NCBI GenBank assembly: GCA_963542695.1
Contig: CAUTYX010000018.1
Span: 1 to 27,695, forward strand
DNA: 27,695 nt
Direction: 5' to 3'
Origin: RUG100 sp963542695
Lineage (GTDB): Bacteria > Bacillota > Clostridia > Peptostreptococcales > Anaerovoracaceae
Below the pieces are notes generated by a model, which saw only the letters and a list, made by a program, of their open reading frames with translations, was not told the DNA's origin and ran no database searches. The position numbers and the translations under genes are program-made. This document shows positions 14,631 through 22,367 of this stretch, in pieces. Position 1 is the stretch's first letter. Each line of letters opens with the position of its first letter.

Positions 14631-17600
14631 GAAAAAAGTTGCTTCTTTCCTAGTAGATTACAGGAATGTCATATTTTGCATAATGATTGTGTTGACAGCC
14701 ATTTGTGTTTTTTTGGTGCCGAAAACCACCATTATCACCAACATGCAAGAATATCTACCGGATAACTCTTCTATGGGAAAGGGGCTTCGGATTGTTCATC
14801 GGGACTTCCCTACAGTAATGAAAAACCGTGGGGAAGTCCGTGTTATGTTTCAAGATCTTACGGCGAAACAACGCAAGCAACTAAAGTCAGAACTGGCTGA
14901 AATTAAATATATCGATACAGTAACGTACAAAAAGGATAGTAAAGAATACAATAAAATCTATAAAAACCAAACGTATACTCTATATAAGCTGGCTATGCCC
15001 TATGACCCGGGAACAAAAGAAATGAACAGGGTCGTTGAGCATATAAAAAACGCATACGGAGAAGCTCCATGGAAAATGACCTACTCCATCACCAATGATA
15101 CTTCCGGGTCATTGAATACCACCATTATCATTTTGGTAGTGGGCTTGCTCATGGGGATTTTGTTTATTATGTGTTCTTCGTGGCTGGAACCCTTACTGTT
15201 TCTCATTACCATTGGCATGGCGGTGATTATCAATATGGGAACCAATGCGTTGCTGCTTAACGTTTCGCAGACCACTCATATGATTGCCGGTATCCTGCAA
15301 ATGGTTTTGTCGATGGATTATTCCATTATTTTAATGAACCGTTTTCGCCAGGAGCGGGTATTCCTGCCTGATAATCCGAAGCAAGCAATGAAAAATGCCA
15401 TTACCGGCGGTTCTAAAGCCATCGGAAGCAGTGGAGTGACTACCATTGTAGGATTGTTGATGTTGGTGTTTATGAGCTTTAAAATCGGTTTGGATTTGGG
15501 AATGGTTTTGGCCAAAGGCGTTCTAATCTCCATGCTGTGCATTTTCTTTGTGCTGCCGGCTTTAATACTATTTAGTTTGAAAGGTATTGATAAAACATCA
15601 AAAAAGAGTTTTTCTATTGATTTGGCAAAATTGGGAGCCTTTAGCTTTAAAGGCCGTTTTGCTATTTTCAGTGCGTTTGTTATTTTGTTGGCAGGGGCTA
15701 CCATTTTAAAGGGGAACACCGGCATTACCTATTCTTCGGCAGCCACACCGACCAAAATTGATAACGTCTTTCCACAAAAAAACAATATGGTTTTGGTATA
15801 CAAAAACAAAAAAGAATCCCAGGTGGATACGTTATTGGCTCGACTGCAAAAGGAGAAAAACGTAGATCAAGTGACGTCCTTTGGAACTACCGTTGGTCAA
15901 AAACTAGACGCCACAGCCATGGCTGACCGACTGAAAGATTATGGTGTGGTGGGGGAAATGCAAATGGACGAAAGCTTGATGCAGATGCTCTACTACTACC
16001 ATTTTGAAAATGGCAACACCGGAAAAATCTCCTTGCACCGCTTTCTTGTGTTTTTACAGCAAGAGGTGGCTACAAATGAAACTTTTGAAAAACAGGCCGG
16101 CAACACACTGCAGCAAAATAATGAATTTATCAGTCTTTTGACCAATAAAGAGTTGTTGACGCAATCCATGAGCGCAGAGGAGCTAGCCGCTACATTAAGG
16201 ATGGAAACAGCGCAGGTAAGGCAAGGGATGTTGTACTACTACATACAAAATGGGGGAACAAACAGTGGAACTATGACGGTAAATCAGTTGGTTGATTTTA
16301 TCTTGCATAAAGTTGCTAAGAATCCACAGTATCGTCCCGGTCTGGATGGAAAGACGCTGGCACAGCTGGAAAATCTGTTAGTATACACAGATCCTAACAA
16401 GAGCAATGCAAAGAGGAGTTACCATGCCATGGCTTCTCTCTTAGGGACAGAAGTATCCACCATGCGGCTATTATATGCTTCGTACTATGGGGAAAAAGGG
16501 GATTCTTTATCATCGATGACGTTGCCGCAGTTGACAACGTTTCTGCAAAACACGGTGATGAAGACTCCGGCTCTGGCTGGTTCCCTGGGAGAAGGTACGG
16601 CAAGTAAAATCAAGCAACTGGCACATTATACCAATAGTGACGCCATTACCAGGCAGCGTTCTGCAGAACAGTTGGCGAGTTCCTTCGCTATGGATAAAAA
16701 TAAAATAGGACAGCTGCTGGCCATGATGGGAAAGACCACTATGTCGGAAAAAGAGCTGGTGGATTTCCTTTTGGCAAATGGTATGGTTTCAGGAAAGCAG
16801 CAGCAATTGGCCTGGCTGCAAAATATTATGAACCTGACACTAGGCGGCATTTCCCTTAGTTATGAAAAAGCAGCGACTCTATTCCAAATGGACGCGCAAT
16901 CCATGAAAATACTTTATGCATTTTATGATTGCCCGTATCACAAAAACTCTTGGACCATGTCAGTAAAAACCGTTGTGAGATATATTTTGCGCAACAAATC
17001 GCATCTTGGAAATACTATGAGCGCTTCTTCCTTAGCACAATTGCAGCGAATTAGTATCATTATGGAAAAATCCCACAAAGGAACGCGGCTTTCGGCGCAG
17101 CAAATGGCACAGCTTCTCGGCATGGATAGCAGAAAGCTGCGGCAAGTGTATTTGTTGAAGGCATATCTAGATGGGAAAACCGGCAGTTGGCGAATGTCTC
17201 CGGCAAACTTTGTTCGCTTCCTTGCAAACGCCGTATCTACAAATCCGAGCCTTGCCGAATCTATCCCTAAGGGAAAGAGAAGCTCTCTTGTTATGGGCAA
17301 TACACTGATACAGGCAGTTCTGTCCGGGGAGCGATACACGGCTACGCAGATGACGTCGCTATTGGCAGGCATGGATAAAGACCTCGATGGAAAGGCGATT
17401 AAGCTGCTGTATTACTATTATTTTGGACAACGTATCAGCAAGGAAAGTTGGAAGCTGTCTGTGGTTCAGTTGATGGATGTTTTGGCCGAGGATGTAATTA
17501 CCGATCCGGTTTTTGGCGGCGCGATAGATGGTACCGGGAAAGGAGACTCGGTAAAGACGGAAATTACGAAAGGGCAAAAGCAATTGGCAAAAGCTGTTGG

Positions 17601-18309
17601 GAATTTCAAGGCAAAGCATTGGTCCTTAGCTCTTATTTCCACTACCTTGCCGGAAGAATCATCACAGACGACTACCTTTATGAAGACCTTAACAAAAGAA
17701 GCGGATAGCACCATTGGAGGGAAAAGCTATCATCTCATTGGAAACACCCCCATGAATTATGAAATGGCAAAAAGCTTTCGCGGGGAGCTGAATAAAATTA
17801 CGTTGCTGACCATACTGGCTATATTCCTGGTTGTTCTCTTTACTTTCCGGAATCCGTGGATTCCCATGATTTTGGTAGCAGTGATTCAATGTGCGGTATA
17901 TGTGATGATGCTGGCTATGGGATTGCAAGGATACCATATTAATTATCTGGCGTTGCTCATTGTACAATGTATTTTAATGGGAGCCACTATCGATTATGGC
18001 ATTTTGTATACCAGCTATTACCGAGAATATCGACAACATATGGCATTGAAATCGGCCTTGGTAGAAGCATATCATGGTTCCATCCATACCATATTAACCT
18101 CCGGCTCCATTATGACTATCGTTACCTTCGTTATTAGCTTTGCCTTTAAGGCGCCTATGGTTTCACAGATTTGCAGAACGTTGTCTGCCGGTGCATTTTG
18201 CGCCATTATTTTGATTTTATTCTTGTTGCCGGGATTGATAGCGGCAACAGATCGCTGGATAAAGCCGGCAGAGGCAAACTCCGAGAACCTGGTGGAAACA
18301 ACCTCCTAG
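14629..18309 (+). CDS. MMPL/RND-family transporter with repeat-bearing outer loop
   Basis: A 1226-residue membrane protein. Helix 1 is at about 12-32; five helices at about 160-330 include SMDYSIILMNRFRQER, and six helices after about residue 1055 include the matching GATIDYGILYTSYYREYR. These are the two paired MMPL halves with their conserved DY motifs. MMPL proteins use proton flux to move lipids, polyketides or drugs outward. Many Firmicutes members have 700-900 residues; this one is enlarged by about 540 residues in the second outer loop (426-968), made of about seven degenerate repeats (see the repeat entry). It starts at TTG 14629, five bases after AGGAGA. The flavodoxin gene follows 86 bases later, with the hairpin at 18315-18352 between them. 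The substrate is unknown. Confidence 0.85.
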   Translation: MKKVASFLVDYRNVIFCIMIVLTAICVFLVPKTTIITNMQEYLPDNSSMGKGLRIVHRDFPTVMKNRGEVRVMFQDLTAKQRKQLKSELAEIKYIDTVTYKKDSKEYNKIYKNQTYTLYKLAMPYDPGTKEMNRVVEHIKNAYGEAPWKMTYSITNDTSGSLNTTIIILVVGLLMGILFIMCSSWLEPLLFLITIGMAVIINMGTNALLLNVSQTTHMIAGILQMVLSMDYSIILMNRFRQERVFLPDNPKQAMKNAITGGSKAIGSSGVTTIVGLLMLVFMSFKIGLDLGMVLAKGVLISMLCIFFVLPALILFSLKGIDKTSKKSFSIDLAKLGAFSFKGRFAIFSAFVILLAGATILKGNTGITYSSAATPTKIDNVFPQKNNMVLVYKNKKESQVDTLLARLQKEKNVDQVTSFGTTVGQKLDATAMADRLKDYGVVGEMQMDESLMQMLYYYHFENGNTGKISLHRFLVFLQQEVATNETFEKQAGNTLQQNNEFISLLTNKELLTQSMSAEELAATLRMETAQVRQGMLYYYIQNGGTNSGTMTVNQLVDFILHKVAKNPQYRPGLDGKTLAQLENLLVYTDPNKSNAKRSYHAMASLLGTEVSTMRLLYASYYGEKGDSLSSMTLPQLTTFLQNTVMKTPALAGSLGEGTASKIKQLAHYTNSDAITRQRSAEQLASSFAMDKNKIGQLLAMMGKTTMSEKELVDFLLANGMVSGKQQQLAWLQNIMNLTLGGISLSYEKAATLFQMDAQSMKILYAFYDCPYHKNSWTMSVKTVVRYILRNKSHLGNTMSASSLAQLQRISIIMEKSHKGTRLSAQQMAQLLGMDSRKLRQVYLLKAYLDGKTGSWRMSPANFVRFLANAVSTNPSLAESIPKGKRSSLVMGNTLIQAVLSGERYTATQMTSLLAGMDKDLDGKAIKLLYYYYFGQRISKESWKLSVVQLMDVLAEDVITDPVFGGAIDGTGKGDSVKTEITKGQKQLAKAVGNFKAKHWSLALISTTLPEESSQTTTFMKTLTKEADSTIGGKSYHLIGNTPMNYEMAKSFRGELNKITLLTILAIFLVVLFTFRNPWIPMILVAVIQCAVYVMMLAMGLQGYHINYLALLIVQCILMGATIDYGILYTSYYREYRQHMALKSALVEAYHGSIHTILTSGSIMTIVTFVISFAFKAPMVSQICRTLSAGAFCAIILILFLLPGLIAATDRWIKPAEANSENLVETTS
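15904..17532 (+). repeat. about seven degenerate helical repeats in the MMPL outer loop
   Basis: Residues 426-968 of the MMPL protein hold tandem units of roughly 65-90 residues. Each has three landmarks: a helix SAEELAATLRM or SAQQMAQLLGM; then a hydrophobic/aromatic helix MLYYYHFENG, GMLYYYIQNGG, LLYASYYGEKG, ILYAFYDCPY, VYLLKAYLDG or LLYYYYFGQR; then (M)SxxxLxxFL such as MTVNQLVDFILHKV, MTLPQLTTFLQNTV, MSPANFVRFLANAV and LSVVQLMDVLAEDV. Unit four lacks the aromatic helix. The units have diverged too far to be obvious in DNA. The fold and family are unknown to me. Confidence 0.7.
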
Positions 18310-18314
18310 GAAAC

Positions 18315-18352
18315 GTATTAGACAGATAGGTTCTTGGGTGGTAGTCTAATAC
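18315..18352 (+). other. intergenic hairpin between MMPL and flavodoxin genes
   Basis: GTATTAGAC (18315-18323) and GTCTAATAC (18344-18352) form a perfect 9-pair stem with a 20-base loop, starting six bases after the MMPL stop. No T-run follows, so it is more likely a processing or stability element, or a partial terminator, than a full terminator. Confidence 0.4.
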
Positions 18353-18395
18353 AAAGAAACAATAAGAAGGAGAACAATAAGAGGAGGAATGATAT

Positions 18396-18857
18396 ATGAG
18401 CAAGATTATGGTAGCGTATTTTTCTACCAGTGGAAATACAGAGAAAGCAGCCAAAGCCATTGCCACTGCTGCAAAGGCGGATTTGTACGAAATTAAACCG
18501 GCCCACGGATATTCCATGATGGACTTGGACTGGACCAACAATCAAAGCCGTACTTCCGTGGAGATGAATGATGATGAATCTCGCCCGCCGCTGGCTAGTA
18601 GTGACGGAGACTTTTCAATGTATGACACCATGTATATAGGATTTCCTATTTGGTGGTATACAGCGCCCCATATTATATGCAGTTTTCTGGAAGCTTATGA
18701 TTTTACAGGCAAGAACATTACCTTCTTTGCAACATCCGGTGGCGGTGGCATTGAATCTGCCGTTACTGACCTAAAACGGGATTATCCGGAGTTGCAGATT
18801 TTGGGAGGCAAACTGATTCACGGAGTTCCGGAAGAAGATGTGCTGGCAACGCTGTAA
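18396..18857 (+). CDS. flavodoxin-like protein
   Basis: A 153-residue FMN-binding flavodoxin of the Flavodoxin_4 type. The phosphate-binding loop is STSGNTEKAA (residues 10-19), the first isoalloxazine loop is GFPIWWYTAPHII, and the second FMN loop is FFATSGGGGIESA. These proteins carry one or two electrons between redox partners or act as small FMN-dependent reductases. The start is well defined by AAGAGGAGG eight bases upstream. It may be transcribed from the MMPL promoter or separately; the only thing in the 86-base gap is the hairpin at 18315-18352. The paralogue at 26191 has an altered FMN loop. Confidence 0.9.
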   Translation: MSKIMVAYFSTSGNTEKAAKAIATAAKADLYEIKPAHGYSMMDLDWTNNQSRTSVEMNDDESRPPLASSDGDFSMYDTMYIGFPIWWYTAPHIICSFLEAYDFTGKNITFFATSGGGGIESAVTDLKRDYPELQILGGKLIHGVPEEDVLATL

Positions 18858-18929
18858 CCCTAACTTCGGCTGCAAAGCCAATTCCTACGGTACAGCTAGT
18901 TTTTAGCGGTGGTATTATGTAACCCTTCT

Positions 18930-18980
18930 TTCCGCAGAAAAATGTTTAAAAAAAGTGCGGAACCAACTATTTCGAAATAG
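18930..18980. other. intergenic inverted repeats after the flavodoxin gene
   Basis: TTCCGCA (18930-18936) pairs with TGCGGAA (18956-18962) around an A-rich loop, and CTATTTCGAAATAG (18967-18980) is a perfect 14-base palindrome. Further along, TAGCAGGAAG occurs twice in a purine-rich run (about 18977-19010). Neither structure has a T-run. No gene is visible in 18858-19150. Confidence 0.35.
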
Positions 18981-19054
18981 CAGGAAGCAACAAGAAGTAG
19001 TAGCAGGAAGAAGCAGTATGAGCAGCGTTTAACAACACGGAAGCAAATACATAG

Positions 19055-19085
19055 CAGCACCCCCATGGTAATCATGGGGGTGCTG
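19055..19085. terminator. strong hairpin between convergent genes
   Basis: CAGCACCCCCATG (19055-19067) and CATGGGGGTGCTG (19073-19085) form a perfect 13-pair GC-rich stem with loop GTAAT. It lies between the flavodoxin gene and the convergent aminotransferase gene. T-runs on either side are poor, so termination may be incomplete or factor-assisted. Confidence 0.6.
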
Positions 19086-19150
19086 TCAGTCTCGCTATCG
19101 TTTAAAGTTCTTGTTAAAGTTTATCTTTAAATTCTTGCTTTTGCCGGAAA

Positions 19151-20773
19151 CTACCGACGTATTTGCTGGTAGTGATCTAGGAAATCGCTTAGCTCGTTCA
19201 TGGCTTTCTTGAGAACCTCTACACGAGGCAAGAATACCACGCGGAAGTGATCGGGATCTTTCCAGTTAAATCCGCGGCCATGGACCAGCAAAACTTTCTT
19301 TTCTTTTAAGAAATCCAGTGCAAATTGTTCGTCGTCTTTGATATTGAACTTTTTCACATCAATTTTTGGAAAAGCATAGAAGGTTGCTTTCGGTTTTACG
19401 ACACTGATTCCGGGGATTTCTTTTAGTGCGTCGATAACGCATTCTCTCTGTTCAAAAATTCGACCGCCGGGGACAACGTAATCCTGTGGACTTTGGTATC
19501 CACTAAGGGCGGTTTGTACAATGGATTGTGCCGGAACATTGGAACAAAGGCGCATGTTGGACAGCATATTGATTCCCTGAATGTAATCTTCGCCAAGGCG
19601 TTTGTTTCCGCTGAGAATCATCCAGCCGACACGATATCCTGCAATCATGTGAGATTTTGACAATCCGCTGAAAGTAACACAAAACAAATCCGGAGCTAAG
19701 GAAGCGATAGAAATGTGTTCATGGTCATCCATTACCAGTCGATCGTAAATTTCATCGGAAAAAATCATCAGTTGATGCTTTCGGGCAATATCTACAATCT
19801 TTTGCAGAACATCGGTAGGATACAGAGCTCCCGTCGGATTATTGGGGTTAATCAGTACGATAGCCTTGGTATGTTCGGTGATTTTCTTTTCCATATCGGC
19901 AAAATCAGGGAACCATTCAGACTGTTCGTCGCAGATATAATGAACCGGTTTGCCTCCGGCCAAGGTAACACAGGCTGTCCACAGTGGATAGTCAGGAGAA
20001 GGCACCAGCACTTCGTCGCCATTATCTAACAAGGCGGACATGCTTAAATTAATCAGCTCGCTGACACCGTTTCCGGTATACACATCTTCAATGGTTACGT
20101 TAGGAATATTCTTTGTCTGAGCGTACTGCATAATGGCTTTTCTGGCAGAATAGAGACCTTTAGAGTCGGAGTATCCTTCACACTGGGTCAGTTGGCGGCT
20201 CATATCGTAAACCACTTCGTCGGGAGTCCGGAAGCCGAAAGGTGCCGGGTTACCGATGTTCAATTTCAAAATGTGCATGCCACTGCGTTCCATTCTTGCA
20301 GCCTCGTCAGCAACAGGGCCACGTACGTCATATAGTACATCATTTAATTTGGTTGATTTTTTAAATTCTCTCACGGTATGTTCCTCCATGGTGTTTTCAT
20401 GTGCCTTTTTTTCTAGTCTTGATTCTTGAGTTTGCTCCGGTTTTTGCGCTAGTTCTTGGTTTCTTTCTTGATTGTTTTTCTGGTTTTCTTTTAGAATTCC
20501 TTCTTCCTTTGGAATTTCTTTTTCCGGGGAGGGCATTGTGCTAGCAGTCTCTGCCTGCTCTCCGGCCAGCCAAAGGGCATCCACCTGCAGTATATCGGCC
20601 AATAGGTTCATGGTCGCTGCCCGAGGAATGGTTTTCCCACTAACGTATTGGCTAATGTGACTCTTGCCTATTTTTTCACCCCTGTCTTTTGCTGCGCGGA
20701 TAATATCAATCTGTTTTAGACCTTGCGCTGCCATAGACGCTTTTAATCGTTGGGCAAAGCTTTCTCGAGTCAT
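19151..20773 (-). CDS. alaA: XRE helix-turn-helix / alanine aminotransferase (AlaA) fusion
   Basis: A 540-residue protein in three parts. Residues 5-70 are an XRE/Cro-type DNA-binding domain (QIDIIRAAKDRGEKIGKSHI, then SQYVSGKTIPRAATMNLLAD). Residues 75-130 are a charged Gln/Glu/Lys linker. From 134 to the end it aligns closely, from my memory of the sequence, with E. coli AlaA (KSTKLNDVLYDVRGPV, LKLNIGNPAPFGF, GYSDSKGLYSARKAIMQ, SPDYPLWTA, LINPNNPTGA), with the PLP Lys in SGLSKSH at residue 373. AlaA converts pyruvate and glutamate to alanine and 2-oxoglutarate. The layout recalls MocR regulators but with an XRE instead of a GntR head. The ATG has AGGAGG upstream. An internal start at 20374 can yield free AlaA of 407 residues. 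Confidence 0.92.
   Translation of the reverse strand: MTRESFAQRLKASMAAQGLKQIDIIRAAKDRGEKIGKSHISQYVSGKTIPRAATMNLLADILQVDALWLAGEQAETASTMPSPEKEIPKEEGILKENQKNNQERNQELAQKPEQTQESRLEKKAHENTMEEHTVREFKKSTKLNDVLYDVRGPVADEAARMERSGMHILKLNIGNPAPFGFRTPDEVVYDMSRQLTQCEGYSDSKGLYSARKAIMQYAQTKNIPNVTIEDVYTGNGVSELINLSMSALLDNGDEVLVPSPDYPLWTACVTLAGGKPVHYICDEQSEWFPDFADMEKKITEHTKAIVLINPNNPTGALYPTDVLQKIVDIARKHQLMIFSDEIYDRLVMDDHEHISIASLAPDLFCVTFSGLSKSHMIAGYRVGWMILSGNKRLGEDYIQGINMLSNMRLCSNVPAQSIVQTALSGYQSPQDYVVPGGRIFEQRECVIDALKEIPGISVVKPKATFYAFPKIDVKKFNIKDDEQFALDFLKEKKVLLVHGRGFNWKDPDHFRVVFLPRVEVLKKAMNELSDFLDHYQQIRR
20372..20387 (-). promoter_or_regulatory. internal ribosome binding site and GTG start for stand-alone AlaA
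   Basis: On the minus strand GGAGGAA (20387-20381) is followed by CATACC and GTG (20374-20372), in frame with the fusion gene at codon 134. This start gives MREFKKSTKLNDV, matching where E. coli AlaA begins, and a 407-residue product (E. coli AlaA has 405). In that numbering the PLP lysine is residue 240, as in E. coli. The signal looks as good as that of most annotated starts in this window. Confidence 0.6.
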
Positions 20774-20786
20774 AATTTACCTCCTA

Positions 20787-20928
20787 AATTGAACTAATTT
20801 AATAGCATGGTCTAATTATACAGATAAAATCAAAAAGTTCAATACAAAACATGAAAAGTTCAATTAAACTTTCTTAAATAGGGAATGTTTTACAAGCTAA
20901 AATCATAAAATATTAAAGAAGTTCAATT
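20787..20928. repeat. four AGTTCAAT boxes, candidate operators
   Basis: GTTCAAT occurs at 20837-20843, 20858-20864 and 20921-20927, each preceded by A, and in reverse (ATTGAAC) at 20788-20794. The three direct copies start 21 and 63 bases apart, which is two and six helical turns, so all lie on one face of the DNA. One copy covers the -35 of the XRE-AlaA promoter and the reverse copy lies between its start point and the ribosome binding site. The remainder of 20774-21095 is AT-rich and holds the candidate LUD promoter. Confidence 0.6.
20815..20842 (-). promoter_or_regulatory. promoter of the XRE-AlaA gene
   Basis: Read on the minus strand, -35 TTGAAC (20842-20837), a 16-base spacer and a perfect -10 TATAAT (20820-20815). 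The -35 box is part of one of the four AGTTCAAT motifs, so a protein bound there would block the promoter. Confidence 0.75.
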
Positions 20929-21002
20929 TTGTGATTTGGCTTTAGCGTTCGATTCTACCGGATATTTAGTTTATGATAGGTATAGGCGAGTATTCCGTTA
21001 TC

Positions 21003-21011
21003 TGATACTAT
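21003..21011 (+). promoter_or_regulatory. possible extended -10 promoter of the LUD operon
   Basis: TG-A-TACTAT (21003-21011) has the extended -10 form, about 85 bases before the LUD start at 21096. No good -35 is present. TATGAT at 20972-20977 is an alternative. Confidence 0.3.
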
Positions 21012-21095
21012 AGAAGTAGCAAAAGCGAAGAGTCTAGCGAAGTATATCCAGTATAGAAGGCATAAAGACCAGAGAACAGATACAGGAGGGTAGGT

Positions 21096-21704
21096 ATGGA
21101 TATCAATGCAGTTATCAAGGCGTTGGAACGTAATAGATATGACAAGGCTAGCTTCTTTCATACAGCGGAAGATGCCACCGAGTATTTGAAAGAAAAGCTG
21201 GTAGGCAAAGTCATCGGATTTGGGGATTCTGCTACTATGGAAAAAATGGAGCTAAATAAAGCGCTGTCAGAAAAGAATACGGTAATTGATCCAAAGCCGA
21301 CCCAAGACAACGATGAGTTCCTGAAGGTGGCAAAAGTCTGTCTTACAACAGAAGTCTTTTTAACCTCAGTAAATGCCATGAGCGAAGACGGGATTTTTGT
21401 AAATATTGATGGCACGGGGAACCGCGTGGCCGGATCTCTCTTTGGACACGATCAGGTGTACTTTATCATCAGCACCAACAAAATAGAAGAAAACCTGGAC
21501 AAGGCCATTTGGCGAGCAAGAAATATTGCCGCACCTAAAAATACCACACGCTATGGTCAGAAGACGCCGTGTGTCAAAACGGGACATTGCCACGATTGTT
21601 TTAGTCCGGAGCGAATCTGCAATGCAATGTGCATTTACTACAAAAAAATGTACGACTTGCAGTATTGTGAAGTGGTACTAATCGATGAAGAAATGGGATT
21701 TTAA
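21096..21704 (+). CDS. LUD-domain protein (LutC/YkgG-like), first of a tandem pair
   Basis: A 202-residue single-domain LUD (DUF162) protein. Landmarks are VIGFGDSATMEKMELNKAL, VFLTSVNAMSEDGIFVNIDG and GNRVAGSLFGHDQVYFIIS. A C-terminal cysteine cluster, PCVKTGHCHDCFSPERICNA followed by MC, has spacing suited to metal or Fe-S binding. LUD proteins of the LutABC type take part in lactate oxidation, but this short type is widespread in anaerobes as a stand-alone protein of uncertain function. No LutA or LutB partner is in the window. The ATG has GGAGGG eight bases upstream. The paralogue follows 14 bases later, so they form one operon. Confidence 0.85.
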   Translation: MDINAVIKALERNRYDKASFFHTAEDATEYLKEKLVGKVIGFGDSATMEKMELNKALSEKNTVIDPKPTQDNDEFLKVAKVCLTTEVFLTSVNAMSEDGIFVNIDGTGNRVAGSLFGHDQVYFIISTNKIEENLDKAIWRARNIAAPKNTTRYGQKTPCVKTGHCHDCFSPERICNAMCIYYKKMYDLQYCEVVLIDEEMGF

Positions 21705-21718
21705 AGAGGGAGGAAATT

Positions 21719-22324
21719 ATGAACTTTGAAACTATTACCAAGAATTTGAAGGCACTAGGCTATCAAGTAACCGAAAAAGAAACTAAGGGAGAGGCAGTAG
21801 CATATTTAGCTGAAACACTCAAAGGAAAAACCATTGGTATGGGTGGATCCACTACCATTAAAGAAATGGATCTGTATAATGTGCTGGCCAAAGAAAGCGT
21901 TGTTTACACTCATTCCGTTCCGGATCATGATATGACCGGAGAGGAATTAAAGGAAGCGGCTCGTGCTGCCCAAGTCTACATTTCTTCTGTAAACGGTATC
22001 GCTGAAACCGGAGAAATCATCAATATTGATCACAGTGGAAATCGTGTGGCAGGGACAGTAGATGGTCACGACAAAGTGGTGCTGATAATCGGGGAAAACA
22101 AAATTGCGCCGGATTATGACAAAGCGTATTATAGAGCAAGAAATATTGCCGGACCGAAAAATGCCCAACGTTTGCATCGGAAGACACCGTGTGCTATCAA
22201 AGCGGATAAATGCTATGACTGTAAGAGTCCGGAACGAATTTGCCGTGCAGTCTGTACTTTTTTAACAAAACCGGCTGCTATGGAGTATGAAATTGTGTTG
22301 GTTCATGAAAATCTGGGATATTAA
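21719..22324 (+). CDS. LUD-domain protein, second of a tandem pair
   Basis: A 201-residue paralogue of the preceding gene along its whole length. It has TIGMGGSTTIKEMDLYNVLA, VYISSVNGIAETGEIINIDH, GNRVAGTVDGHDKVVLIIG and the shared segment KAYYRARNIAGPKNAQR. The C-terminal cysteine cluster, PCAIKADKCYDCKSPERICR then AVC, is conserved in position. The pair looks like an old tandem duplication; the two copies differ most in the first 60 residues. They may form a heterodimer, which is inference. The start has a GAGGGAGGAA ribosome binding site. A hairpin follows at 22334. Confidence 0.85.
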   Translation: MNFETITKNLKALGYQVTEKETKGEAVAYLAETLKGKTIGMGGSTTIKEMDLYNVLAKESVVYTHSVPDHDMTGEELKEAARAAQVYISSVNGIAETGEIINIDHSGNRVAGTVDGHDKVVLIIGENKIAPDYDKAYYRARNIAGPKNAQRLHRKTPCAIKADKCYDCKSPERICRAVCTFLTKPAAMEYEIVLVHENLGY

Positions 22325-22333
22325 ATCTATTGA

Positions 22334-22367
22334 AACGGGACAGTAGCTTATTTGCTTTTGTCCCGTT
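22334..22367. terminator. hairpin between convergent LUD and tcdA genes
   Basis: AACGGGACA (22334-22342) pairs perfectly with TGTCCCGTT (22359-22367), with a possible inner AGC/GCT pairing. The right arm lies inside the last codons of tcdA, so it probably serves both directions. TTTTT (22374-22378) follows on the plus strand after a short gap. Confidence 0.6.

Noticed and set aside
18977..19020. Purine-rich repeats as a CRISPR or short tandem array
   Set aside because: Only two imperfect copies of TAGCAGGAAG, with no regular spacers. No CRISPR array is seen anywhere in the window.
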